In this document: positions 48,250 through 61,500 of the stretch, piece by piece | Position numbering within the stretch: position 1 is the first letter of the stretch | Layout: each line of letters opens with the position of its first letter | Assembly: GCF_020283565.1 (NCBI RefSeq) | Contig: NC_060065.1 | Location: 53,468,703-53,532,702 of the forward strand | Origin: Trifolium pratense | Taxonomy: Eukaryota; Streptophyta; Magnoliopsida; Fabales; Fabaceae | Reading direction: 5' to 3' | DNA length: 64,000 bases | The notes under the pieces: model-generated | The model's database searches: none | The model's input: only the letters and a program-made list of their open reading frames with translations | Told to the model about the DNA's origin: nothing | Made by a program: the position numbers and the translations under genes

Positions 48250-48603
48250 AATAGTTCGAAAGGTTGACCTATTCGGAAATACTCAAATCTATGCTTATTG
48301 TCAACTCCCTAGAGCATCTCGTCATTTATTACGCTCTTCTTGTCTCTGGGTGCCTAGGTAGCCTTTCCTCGTTTGAACCTCACTCTTAACTTGAAACCTA
48401 TGCCAACCTAAGGTGTTGTTAGATGAAAGGATCTTATCAACGTCCAAAAATGATAAATCATAGCATAGCTTAAACCAAACTACCGAATAGGAAAATTGAG
48501 CTAGGAGTAGTTTTATATATCATTAAAATTCACGAGTTGGAGATAAGCGGACTCAAACCGCTGGCATCCTCCATAGGGTAGGTAAATTACCGCCTCTGAC
48601 TTT
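48250..48603 (-). other. plastid-derived insertion (NUPT): 23S leader/spacer/trnA-UGC 3' exon
   Basis: tgacctattcgg, tctctgggtgcctaggta, gcctttcctcgtttgaacct and ggatcttatcaacgtcca follow, in order, the plastid rRNA operon between the 23S rRNA 5' end and trnA, as I remember it. The segment ends with tggagataagcggactcaaa, the complement of the trnA-UGC 3' exon, plus some intron. The operon sense is minus. Many C-to-T or G-to-A changes and small deletions (for example the tatccaccgtaa part) show it is decayed and non-functional. Confidence 0.85.
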
Positions 48604-49202
48604 TATCTAATGTATTGCATCATTCATAAAATTATTACTCAATTTGACTTTTATCTAATGTGATTAGTGGCAAGAGATTATTTGCTAAACATTAACTAAT
48701 CAGTTGATTTATGATAAATGCAAAAATCAAATTGAGTTAATATACATGGACGACGATATGGACCAAAGTTAGTTTTATTTTCTTATTATATATATGCTTG
48801 CTAGTACACCAGTCAGTTAGTGTGAGATATCATAAATCTATAAATACATCATGTTGAAACATGGTTCTCTCAATATATAAATATAAGGCTTAAAAGTTGA
48901 AACAAACAAATCTGTTTAAAATAAGATAAAATCTCACTCTATTTTGAATACAAACAAAATCTCTATTATTTTTTGGTTGAAACATATCTAATTTAAAAAC
49001 AAATTACGACACACAAAATACACTCAAAACTAACTGATTTTAAGGTAAAGGAAAGTAGAAGCAATTCTACAAAGTCATCAAACTCTAAAATCAAATGTTA
49101 CAAAGTATGCATTGCATGGTTACTAAAATAGGAAAAAAGAACACAGTGGATCCCTTGATTGCTCTGATAGTAATCAGTCAATCATAAAAAGAAAATAAAA
49201 TA
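48604..49202. other. intergenic; 3' flank of the small 49203 gene
   Basis: AT-rich. gacttttatctaatgt occurs twice (48598 and 48646), flanking the end of the NUPT. No gene. Confidence 0.4.
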
Positions 49203-49472
49203 CTACATGCTATGACACCTTTGGAACTTCTTCAAAGACATTATTTTGTTCTTCACACTATGTACTTCTTCTTCTACCTCATCGCCAGGGAAGGACCATG
49301 CGATCGTTTTGCTCTTTCCCGCAGCTGCACCACCCAATTCAACCGCCCGTGGCTTATCGTTCTCATTGACCTTTTGAACGATAATTCTTTCTTGAAAAAC
49401 CAATGTTGAAAATTGAAGTGAAATGTCTTGTTGTTCTTCATTGCATGATGACTTTCTGAAAGATCTTGTCAT
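49203..49472 (-). CDS. small hypothetical protein, 89 residues
   Basis: A complete single-exon frame MTRSFRKSSCNEEQQ ... LKKFQRCHSM. It is hydrophilic, has no signal peptide or membrane segment, and is rich in Lys, Glu and Ser. A middle part ELGGAAAGKSKTIAWSF precedes an acidic GDEVEEEVHSV. A good TATA box (tataaata, 49591-49598) lies about 120 bp upstream with a purine-rich leader between, which favours a real gene. I do not recognise the family; partial or lineage-specific origin is possible. Confidence 0.55.
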   Translation of the reverse strand: MTRSFRKSSCNEEQQDISLQFSTLVFQERIIVQKVNENDKPRAVELGGAAAGKSKTIAWSFPGDEVEEEVHSVKNKIMSLKKFQRCHSM

Positions 49473-49590
49473 TGTTGAAACTTAATTCACAATAATTGAG
49501 AGGAAGAAAGATGAACAGAGAGAGTTGAAAATACTTGAGGAAAGAATATTGTGATCGATTAAATTGATGAGAATTCTTTTGGAGATCTTA

Positions 49591-49598
49591 TATTTATA
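49591..49598 (-). promoter_or_regulatory. TATA box of the small 49203 gene
   Basis: Minus-strand tataaata followed by agatctcc, about 120 bp upstream of the ATG at 49472. Confidence 0.5.
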
Positions 49599-49905
49599 CT
49601 TAGAAAAATATTGTTAGGATATAATTAAGATATATATTAGAAATTTTAGGATTTGTTTGTTACTCAAAGATATGATCTAACATTCTGTTTTTTTTTAATG
49701 CAAAATATTCAAAATATATGTAACTTGTTCAGCAAGATAACTATTCCTAAGGTTAAATTTTGAAAAAAAATAATTTAAAATTTCAATTGAAATTAAAAAA
49801 TTAAATATAAAAAATGACAACATGATTAACTATTATATATTTAGATACCATATCTAATAAAATTCTAGAGTAGGAAATTCTAGATACCATATCTAATCAT
49901 ACATG

Positions 49906-52246
49906 CTATATATTTTGTCGAAACATGCATGAAAACAACTCTCCAATTGAACCAAATCCATTTTTCTGTTGCTCTAATACCATACTTTCTCTCTTTGTTT
50001 CAACACTCTGCCTTATAGACAGAGGAGGAGCAACTGTGCCATTCACAAATAACGAATTTGATTCTGCATTATTGGTTTCATTCAACTCATCATCATGGCA
50101 AAACACATGATTGCTTTGGTGGTTTCTTCTATTTATTCCATTAGTAGTTCTTCTTTCAATGGCAAGAAATTGACCAAGAGATGGAGGATTGTTTTTCTGG
50201 TTATCAAGTTCATGATCTTTGTTCCTTGAACATAGACAGAATAAGCATGAGCTGAAATTGAAGTACTTGTTCTGATCTTTCTTGGTTTTGAAGATTTCTG
50301 ATTTGGCTTCTCTTATTGATTTTCTAGATAGCTCTACAATGCCATTGACTCCCATTAGGCTCCCAAGTGTAGTACTCTTGTCAAGGAAAAATGACCCTGT
50401 GGACTGAATTAAAGACAAAAATTAGCAACTGTTAAGAAATTAGGCAACATAATCAAAATACCAGAATTTAAGATAGAAAACCTCCATAGTCCATAGTAAA
50501 AGTCACTTCTGATGTTAAATGACAATTAGAATTTTTTACATAAGGCTCTAAAAGTCATAGTCCATAGTCCATAGTAAAAGTCACTTCTAATCAATCCCAT
50601 TTTCCCTTCTCACCCCCACCAAGGTGAACTAAGGCTCTGATACCACTTGTTGGGGAGTCAGGAGGAAGCACTAAGAGCAACAACATGCTAATGATCAAGG
50701 ATCATCGGTACACCACATCTCTATCTAAATCCTTATATGTTGAGTATATTTATCACCCCTCTTATATATCTATATCTAACACTAAGTTCGTTCATATATT
50801 TGATGTGAAACTAATCGGTCACACTTAAATCCAACAATATCTTCCTCAAGTGTGAGTCTCCCTACATATTATTTCCTTCCTCCTGATTTTTTAGTTGCAT
50901 GCAAATAGTGTTGATGAACTTTTACATCTAATAATACCTTTCACATGTAAAAATTTAAACTTAACATGTCTTTAGGCAAGTTTGAATTAGTAGTACATAA
51001 TGGAATGAAGTGAAACGAAATAAAATAGATTGGAATAGAATAGAATGAAATAGAATATAACAAAATTTAATTTAAAGAGCAAATACATGGAGTAGTATAA
51101 TCAGTGGCGACTCCAGGATTGTTAGGGAGCCTGGGCAAATTTTTGGAGGGAATTTTATCAACCCAAATTTCGAATATAAAAATATTTAAACTCTGTTTTT
51201 CAATATTTAATTTTGGAAGAAATTTTTAAACAAGAAATAACATGCAAGAGTATAGTCATGTTTCCAATATAATTAAGGCTCAACTAAATAAGAGACTACA
51301 ATGAAAACTGAATCCACATCGACGTATATAATTATATTAAACTACTTATTTATACAATCAAAACAGCTTAACAAATTTTAAAATTCAAAACACCATCAAG
51401 TCATCAAACAAAGATTATAGATTGAGAAGGTTTTAGGTTGTTAAAAATTAGAATTAATTGCATATTTGGTCTGTTATGTTTATTTTAGGTTTTAATTTGG
51501 TCCCTTATTTTTTAAAAGTTTCAAGTTGGTCATTTTCCTCAAATTTTAGTTTAAATCGTCGACTTTTCTAATGAATTTGCGTACGTAGACCACTTAGGAG
51601 AGTACTATGTGAATGTTTTAGAAAAATTAACTCAAAATTTAATAAAAAGTTAGAAAAAATTAACTCAAAATTTAACGAAAACGACCAACTTATGTTGAGA
51701 TCAATAACATAAGGAACCAACTTGAAACTTTTAAAAAATAAGGGACCAAATTAAAACCTAAAATAAACATTAGAGACTAAATATATTTCGTACGGTACCT
51801 TTACGAAATGCATTTCTTTCTTTTATTTTTATTTTTTCTTGTTTCTTATTATTACAAAAAAAAAAAAAAAAAGGGGAGCCCAGGCATGTGCTGGGGATGC
51901 CGGACGGTGTAATCGCCAATGAGTATAATCCAACATAGTAACCAAAAACTATTACCCATAAATTTTGTTAATTAATCTTAGTTTTACTAACCTCTGTGTC
52001 TAAATCAGATGAAGAATTTGTAGAAGAAGTAGGAGAACCAGTAAGCAAGGTGTTGAATGACATTGATCCAAAGTTGTCCCCAATCCTCCTCCCATTCAAT
52101 GGCTGTAAACCCAGTGGCCACCCCTCATTCTAACATCAAATAATCAATTATATGAAAAAAGTCATTAATGCAAATGAAAATTCAAGAGGAAAAATCCAAA
52201 AACTAACATAGAGTAGTCACAAAGAAAAAAGTACCTGTTGAGCCAT
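49906..52246 (-). CDS. plant-specific protein of unknown function (At3g17950-like)
   Basis: CDS: complement(join(49906..50403,51992..52129,52235..52246)), 215 residues, all GT-AG and in frame. The first exon is only 12 nt (MAQQ). The second encodes NEGWPLGLQPLNGRR, then SFNTLLTGSPTSSTNSSSDL, and the third starts STGSFFLDKSTTLGSLMGV. This W-P-L-G-L ... T-G-S-P-T-S-S-T-N-S-S-S-D-L-D-T ... S-T-G-S-F-F pattern is shared by an uncharacterised plant family I recall from Arabidopsis. A Cys-rich SSCLFCLCS lies at about residues 105-113. No enzyme motif is seen. Intron 2 (1.6 kb) holds an LTR remnant and a hAT element. Confidence 0.8.
50633..50645 (-). other. primer-binding site (tRNA-iMet) of an LTR remnant
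   Basis: Minus-strand tggtatcagagcct, 2 bp after the LTR end at 50648, complementary to the 3' end of initiator tRNA-Met. Confidence 0.75.
50648..50836 (-). mobile_element. LTR plus PBS remnant of a retrotransposon
   Basis: On the minus strand an LTR-like segment begins tgttggatttaagtgtgacc and ends cctgactccccaaca, giving TGTTGG/CCAACA inverted ends, then a tRNA-iMet primer site. The internal region beyond about 50580 is lost and no second LTR is present. Located in intron 2 of the 49906 gene. Confidence 0.7.
51102..51921. mobile_element. hAT-like element with 8-bp TSD, in an intron
   Basis: Left end cagtggcgactccagg and right end gtgtaatcgccaatg, with agcctggg/cccaggc subterminal words, are imperfect inverted repeats. 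The target duplication agtataat is exact at 51094-51101 and 51922-51929. It contains the nested MITE 51454-51790. No transposase frame. Confidence 0.8.
51454..51790. mobile_element. MITE nested in the hAT element, long TIRs
   Basis: The left arm (tgtttattttaggttttaat, tttggtcccttattttttaa) and right arm (ttaaaaaataagggaccaaa, ttaaaacctaaaataaacat) are near-perfect inverted repeats over about 80 bp. Two direct copies of gaaaaattaactcaaaattt lie at the centre. The target duplication was not resolved. Confidence 0.7.
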
Positions 52247-53625
52247 ACTTTGTTCTTAAATCTTAATACTACTATTTCACTATAATTGGCAAGAGGTGTG
52301 TAATTAGAGAAACAGAAGAAGAAATAATGAGGTCAAAAAAGAGTGACATAACAAGTGACAATGGTTATAATTTGTGACAGGCAATAACCATTATCTCTGT
52401 TTTTATATTTACCTCTGTTGACTATAATGAAAAACATAATCATTTTGTCGAGGTACTAATTGGTCAGAGTCTGTTTTGCATGAGCAGTGTTTATAAACTT
52501 ATTGTATTTTGATACAGTGTTTATAATACTTTGTCATTAATAATGCAAGCATTCAATTTTTGCTTATATTTAAGTTTTTTTTTTCACGACCATTATTTGG
52601 CTCACTGGACTGCCTAATCTAATTTGAGGGTTAGTTCTGTCATCAAGTGGTTCGAGAGTCAGTTCTAGACCGCTAAGATTTGAGAACATATGAAATATTA
52701 CGGTATTAAAAAATATCAAAGGTGTTTTAGCACTTATGATTAATGAACGGTGAGAGTAAGGATCCTATGAAAAGTAGTATTTTAAGGATGCAATTCGTTT
52801 GAGTAGTGTTAGAAGACAATCACAAGCATCTAAAATATTGTCCAAAGTCACTTTCTAAAAAGCATCACTTATGCTCAAAGCGCGGCAGGTGTTTTAATAA
52901 AACAATGCTCACTCTTTGCATAATTTTGGATTACATGCATAACATATCTTAAATCATTCATTAACACTTGGGAGATATTCTTTTGGTAATATATTGCTTA
53001 TACGACTAACCTTACTAGTTGTTTACCATAGCTGTTTCTTTTGTCAATAGACAAAGCATAAGAGGTGGGACATATTGCAATGTCCCTAGGGTGGTAGTTG
53101 TTCTAGTCCAGCAAGACTTTGGGCCAGGGGATTTTGTTTTCGCTTCAATCGAGTTTAATGGAAGGTGGAATTTGTCTTCAGATTAGTATGTTCGGACTTG
53201 AAATTTGGATGATAGGTTTTACTATTGGGTTGTTGGTTTAGGATTGTTGGAGGTTGTATATATTTGTGAAGGAGGGGGTGCCCGACGATCAAGTCTGTAA
53301 ACATCGAAAGTGAGAGGTTTAGATTAGATAAGATATATCTGGCCTAGCCCATAAGACATGTTTATATAAGAGGAATAGGTAACCTAGAACTTCTCCTAGA
53401 CACATGCTCTAAAGACAGGTGTTGATGCCTAGGCGGAAAATCTGGCGGGTCCCATAAATGATATTCTATATATATTTTTTTAGGGTATGTCCATTGTATT
53501 GTCAGTTCAGCTAAGTCTAATTTGAATGATCTGATCTAGCTCACAGATGGGTCTTGACCCAGACCGAAACAAAAACAAATCAAATCCTTAGATGATCACA
53601 ACTTATGATTCATAATATATGGTAT
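52247..53625. other. intergenic between divergently placed genes
   Basis: The first part should be the promoter of the 49906 gene on the minus strand. About 52610-52680 is a copy of the dispersed repeat also at 29157 and 37577. 53060-53460 has GC-richer, possibly retroelement-derived DNA. No gene. Confidence 0.4.
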
Positions 53626-53634
53626 CTTAATAAT

Positions 53635-54032
53635 GAGTCAGGATCCGTTGACACCAACTAGTTTGACACCAAATGTTACACCTCTCAATAACGTTTTAAC
53701 CGATATAAATTTTATAAAATCCACCGTTGGATTGAAAGTTTACATCATATAGATCATTTGTGTAAAATTTCAGACAAATCCAAAATCATTTGATATGCTA
53801 TTGAGACACATAAAGATTAACGGCATTTAAAAAAATACAAAAACCGTTAATTTTGATGTATCTCAATAACATATCAAATGATTTTGGATTTATTTGAAAT
53901 TTTACACAAATGATCTATATGATGTAAACTTTCAATCCAACGGTGGATTTTATAAAATTTATATCGGTTAAAACATTATTGAGAGGTGTAACATTTGGTG
54001 TCAAACTAGTTGGTGTCAACGGATCCTGACTC
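53635..54032. mobile_element. 398-bp palindromic Mutator-like MITE, 9-bp TSD
   Basis: Almost the whole element is two arms of roughly 185-190 bp in inverted orientation, from gagtcaggatccgttgacac to gtgtcaacggatcctgactc, with very few mismatches and a short loop near 53830-53840. The 9-bp target duplication cttaataat is exact at 53626-53634 and 54033-54041. It ends about 190 bp upstream of the actin TATA box. Confidence 0.9.
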
Positions 54033-54220
54033 CTTAATAATATCTCATTTTAAATATAAATCATCTAAATTTAGATATATTATTCTAAATAATTTAGTTT
54101 TTTTATTTTGCAAGGAGTGTATACATAACATAGCCCAAAATGAAAGAAAGAAAAAAAGGGTCCAAATGTAGAGAGCAAAAAGAAGTAGTGAGTTCTAAGA
54201 ATGGGCCAAACAAAACAAAC

Positions 54221-54227
54221 TATAAAA
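54221..54227 (+). promoter_or_regulatory. TATA box of the actin gene
   Basis: ctataaaaag, 450 bp upstream of the ATG, leaving room for a transcribed leader with an intron. An acceptor ttgtgcag at 54654-54661 precedes the 13-nt leader end before the ATG. A possible donor follows tcttttcag near 54470. Confidence 0.55.
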
Positions 54228-54674
54228 AGCAACGGAACAGAGCCACACAGATCAACAGGACACGCGTGATGAACAACGTGAATGTCGTTCATAGAATCGG
54301 ACGTTGTTGAAACATTGTTCACAACGTTGTTGATCACTTTCATTTTATCAACTGAAAACCCGTCAAAATTTGAGGTTTCATTTGGCCTACATTATTAAGA
54401 AACAAATATTGCTTTCAAACGTTTGCAACTGAGATCATAGAATCAATTATCTCTTTTCAGGTTTTTAACATTAATTATTCTTCTTGTTTGTTCTGTTAAT
54501 CCATTTTGTTTTGTTTTGATTAGTTTTAATGATAATGTAATATTATGTATAACATGTTATTATGGTGATGTAAATAGAGATTAGTGTAAGAGAAATAATT
54601 AGTGAGGTGTAGAAATAGTTGTTAAAAGAAATGATGAGAAAAAATTCTTTGAATTGTGCAGCTTTTGGAAGACA

Positions 54675-56680
<2,006 letters not shown>

Positions 56681-58596
56681 AATGGTGCAGAGAATGTTTT
56701 GGTGTAGGTACGGTGTTCTTTTTTGGCAATGCAATAGCACCTTGCAACCATTGATAATTTTTGAAGTATTTATGTAATGTTAGAACGGTGAAGGTTGAGT
56801 TACAATGCAGTTAATTCTTTCATTTGTTTTGTTTTACCAATTGGTAATTGTTCAACAGGTGATCTTTTGATCTTTTAACTATAAATCAAAGACATTTCAA
56901 TTTATTTCTAATTGCTTCTCCATCAACATATTATTCTAATTAAACTGATCATGTTGGATCCTATAATTTTATACAAAAAGAAGAATAATTAAGCATGTAT
57001 ATAGTTAAATCAAACCCTCCATTTTTTGTCCAATGTCCATGTATTATATGAAATTCATCTTCTTGTCAAACAGGTTGGTTAGTTGAGATTTATAAATTTT
57101 ACATTTGTTGCACAAATATGTTTTTGGTTGTTGAGTGGACATTTTGAATATTTAGCACATTTTTTTTGTTTTTGCAAAAATGGACTATCTCGTAGACTGA
57201 TATTATAATAAAACTAACATTCCGACGAGGGAGCAACTCTTCCACGGTTACAAGACTTCGGGCACAAGTCTTAGGCACTCTCGCATAAAAGCAAAATTTA
57301 GAATTAGTATTTTGTGAGTGTGCTTAAAAAAATTGAGCACGTCCTCTGTAACCCCCACCGCGCATACGGCTCTATACCCCCACCCATGGCCCCTGTTCCA
57401 TATTTGGTTTTGTACTTATATGAGAATCATCTGCCCATGAGGTCCATTGGCTTGTGCCTTGTAGTGAGGCTGTCTTTCAGATTCCTACATGTTAAATTTC
57501 TAAGCTCAGGTTTACAAAAGCAAAAAGGGGAATAATACTATATTTTTGTATGTCACTTCGCTCACCTAATGAATGTTGAAAATTGAAATTGGGGTTTTCT
57601 CTGGTGTTAGGTGACAAAACATATCCTTTATTTTTTTGAGAGACCCATATCTCTTATAATGAAGCACATCAATTTATAAATATAAATATTATTGCTAACG
57701 TTAATGTGTGTTTAGCTAGAACTAAAGTTAACATAACTAAAACTAACGATGAATTGATTTCATCGGTAAGAGTTTTGGTCGGCTTCAGCAGGTGGTCAGG
57801 AGTTCAATCTTGTGTTTTTTTATAGGTTTTTTTACAAAAATTAATTATCATTAACGACGGTAGAAACTCGATTCATATACAATAACAAAATAAAAATAAC
57901 ATTATCAACAAACATGTCATATATAAATGAATTTTTTTATCTTTACGGCAGAAAAGTCATCGTAACTTTACTTTAGTGTGTTTTACAAAAATCAAAGTAA
58001 AGGAAAAATGATAAATAAAATGAGAGAATAATATAAGAGAGATCGTTGTAACTTTTGTTGCTATGATGGAACCATCCTCCATCTTGTTCTCAACATCATC
58101 AATCCATAATGACTATCGAAATATCGGATGAAAAACCATCATTTATGATAAATGTCAATCATTCTGATGTCAGTCGTTAAGCTACTCAACCGAGTTTAAT
58201 AAAAACTATCTTCTCCATGTGGATTCTGTGAATAAGGTCGTTGGCTGGCGCGTAAACGTGGTGATGTTTCACTTTTAACAGCAACAAAAAGTAGAAACTG
58301 AAGTAATAAATAACAGCACAAGTCCAATGTATGTAACTGTACTATGTTGTATCATGTTCCACATGGGATTGGATCCGCACGCCACCACCATGACCAACAA
58401 AGTCAATCCTCTCTCTAACGCTGTTCCTTTCCTCTTTCAAAGACAAAAACATAAACCAAAACTAGTAGTAACACAACACAATCCAATTCAATCAATGTTT
58501 CAATTTTTCCTATCCACACCCCTTCTTTTTGTGGTACCCCACTTCTTCTTCCTCCTCCAATAATCTTTCATCTTTCACTTCATTTCAATAACCATC
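56681..58596. other. actin 3' flank and promoter of the U-box gene
   Basis: Actin 3' UTR first. 57745-57880 (gaattgatttcatcggtaag ... caggtggtcaggagttcaat) may be another dispersed repeat. 58400-58590 is C/T-rich and probably holds the leader of the next gene. No gene recognised. Confidence 0.45.
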
Positions 58597-61500
58597 ATGA
58601 AGCTTTTGAACAACCCTTTTCCCTTTTCTTCTCAATCTCATATTCATTCACCCATCATGGAACAATCTTCTCCTGTTACTAACCCTAATCAAATTCATCT
58701 TGCTGTTGGTAAATCCCTTCACAAAACCACTACCTTACTTCAATGGACTTTCAATCAATTTAGGAACCAAGAAATTGTCTTGATTCATCTTTATCAACCT
58801 TCTCCTGTTATACCCACTTTATGTAAGTTCTTTTTTTTCACTTTTTAATGCTAAATTTCAATGCTTTATCATAATCCCTTTTGTTTTATTATTCTGGGCC
58901 TTTCTTTTTTCTTTTTAATAATTTCTGCCTAATTAGCTTAATTAGTTTAATTTTGTTGTTAATTTGGTTATTTAGTGGGGAAAATGCCAGCTTCCCAAGC
59001 TAATCCTGAAGTGGTATCTGCTTTTAGAAGAGAGGAAAGAGAACAGACTGTGAGGTTTACTGATAAGTATTTGAGCATTTGCTATGCAGCTAAGGTATGT
59101 ATTTCTTTTGCATTATGAATTTAAGATAAAAATTTATGTGTTGGTAATTATCATTGTGTTTTTTGACTCAAGCTTATGTGAGATTTTTAACTGAATTTAT
59201 TTTTATGAAAGTATGAAACCAATTATTGATTGTATTGATGTAAATTTTGTTGTCAGGTGAAGGCGAGCGTTATTGTAGCGGAAACTGGCCAAATCCAAAA
59301 AGGAATTGTTGATTTGGTTGTTAGTCATAATATTAGGAAGCTTGTCATTGGAGCGGAAACGGAAAAGTAAGTACTGCATTGAGTGTATGCTTAATCGGTG
59401 TTTGTTTTTTGAACTGTCTTAGATTTTATATTTTGCGAGTTAATTGGGGCATGGAAGTATGTTTCTTCCATACATACTCCTTCTATCCTATTATGTCCGT
59501 TTGTTCATTGCAAATTTGCAATGTGCGCATTACGATAATTGTCGAATAAAATGAGATAGAGAGAGTAATTGCCTTGTTAGTCAGCATTGAACTTGGCTCA
59601 TTTGCTTCTTAGCTTCATTCTAGTGGATAGGTTCATTTGCAGGGACAGAGCCACTTACAGTCTCTTAGAGGGTCCTGCCTATGCTGTTAGAGTACCCTAG
59701 TATTTCACATAAATTTTTCTGAGTAACAATAGTATGAAAATTCCACCAAAAGCTTAAATTTTATTGTTTTGGTCTCAAGTGTTTGATGTCAATATTTGCT
59801 GTAAAGAATGAAGATTTTGACATAACTAACCGGTTGTGTCTTCATTTGATAACATGGAGCATACAATCTGCTTCAGTATTTTCATTCTTTGTCCCTTTTC
59901 TTTCAGAGAAGGGACGATAAATATTTTTACTTACCAAATCGTAATGAAAAATTGCAGTTTCATGAAAGTGAAAAGGAGTTCTGGGAAAGCAAATTACACT
60001 TTCAAACATGCTCCCCCGTTCTGTGAAATATGGTTTATATATAAAGGCAGACACATTTGGACAAGAGAGGCTTCTGAAACACTGTGTTCTTTGTCTTCAC
60101 CTGCTCAAGCAGAGATTGCAACCACAGAAAGCTTGAGATGTAGTATGTTCAACCATTTGGAAGATCTTCAACCAAATTCTGCTAGAACTGCAGTATGTTC
60201 TGAAATTAGAAGCTTGGATCTCGGTGAAATCATAGAAACCGAAGCCACTAATTCATCCAAATCATCCAGTTGCAGCAGTTATTGTTCTCCACAAAATTCG
60301 ACTGCGGTTTATCTAGATGCATATTCAGAGGTCATGGAAGAAAGAATTAACAGTCAACTTATTGAAACCCAAAGAGAAGCTGAGGCAGCAACAGATGAAT
60401 CATTTGCAGAACTAATAAAGTGCAGGAGGTCGGAAGCTGAAGCCGCGGAAGCCATGCAGAAAGTAAGCATAAATGTGTTGTTTGGAGATTTCTTGGACAT
60501 AATGTTATATGTTTTACCTGTATATATCCAAATTAGTACTAAATGATGATATCCAGTCTGTGTTATGATTGATTTATGAATTGCTTGAAAGCTCTCTCAA
60601 CCTAATTATATATTCTATCTTCAGGTCAAATTGTTTGAATCTGCCCATGCGCATGAGGTGGAGCTCAGGAAAGAGGCTGAGGTTGCACTTAGAGATACCG
60701 TACTAGAACAACAAAAGCTCTTAGAAGAGAGTGAACGTATCTCGGGAGAGCTACAAATGACCATGAGAAATGTGGCCCTACTAGATAGCCGTGCTAAGGA
60801 AACAATCCGTAGGCGAGATGAAGCTGCACACGAGCTCTTGCTAATTCAAACATCCATATCAACCTTGTGGCAAGAAAGGCAGCAGATCAGGAGACAGAAA
60901 ATGGAAGCCCTCCGCTGGCTTGAACGGTGGAAAAGTCGTGGACAAATCGGAGCAGCTCATTACAATGGAGTCATTGGGTTCGCTGAAGAACTGCCTGAGT
61001 TAGCAGAATTCTCTTTATCGGATATTGAAAATGCTACATGTAATTTTTCCGAGAGCTTTAAAATCGCACAAGGTGGATTTGGTTGTATATATAAGGGGGA
61101 GATGTTAGGTAGAACTGTTGCTATAAAGAAGTTCCATCAACAAAATGTGCAAGGACCAGCAGAGTTTCATCGAGAGGTCAGTTTTCACATAAATCTCTTT
61201 TGTTTCTTTCCGCACAATAACAAATGGAAATATGTTCAATTCTCAAGAATGGTCGAATTTCTCTCTTTTTTGTATGTTTGTCTGATTTAGATGATTTGAT
61301 CCTTTTGTGACCAGGTTCAAATTCTTAGTAGTCTCCAACATCCTCATTTATTGACATTGCTTGGTGTTTGCCCTGAGGCCTGGTCAATTGTATATGAGTA
61401 CCTCCCGAATGGAACTCTTCAAAACTACCTATTCCGAAAAAGTAACATTATCCCTTTGACATGGAATATCAGAACACGAATGATTGCCGAAATTTCCAGT

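Noticed and set aside
48537..48603. Possible functional tRNA-Ala
   Set aside because: Only the 3' exon of plastid trnA-UGC plus intron is present, with mutations; part of a NUPT.
54080..54343. 87-residue minus-strand frame upstream of actin
   Set aside because: Overlaps the actin TATA box and leader on the opposite strand; no family and no promoter of its own.
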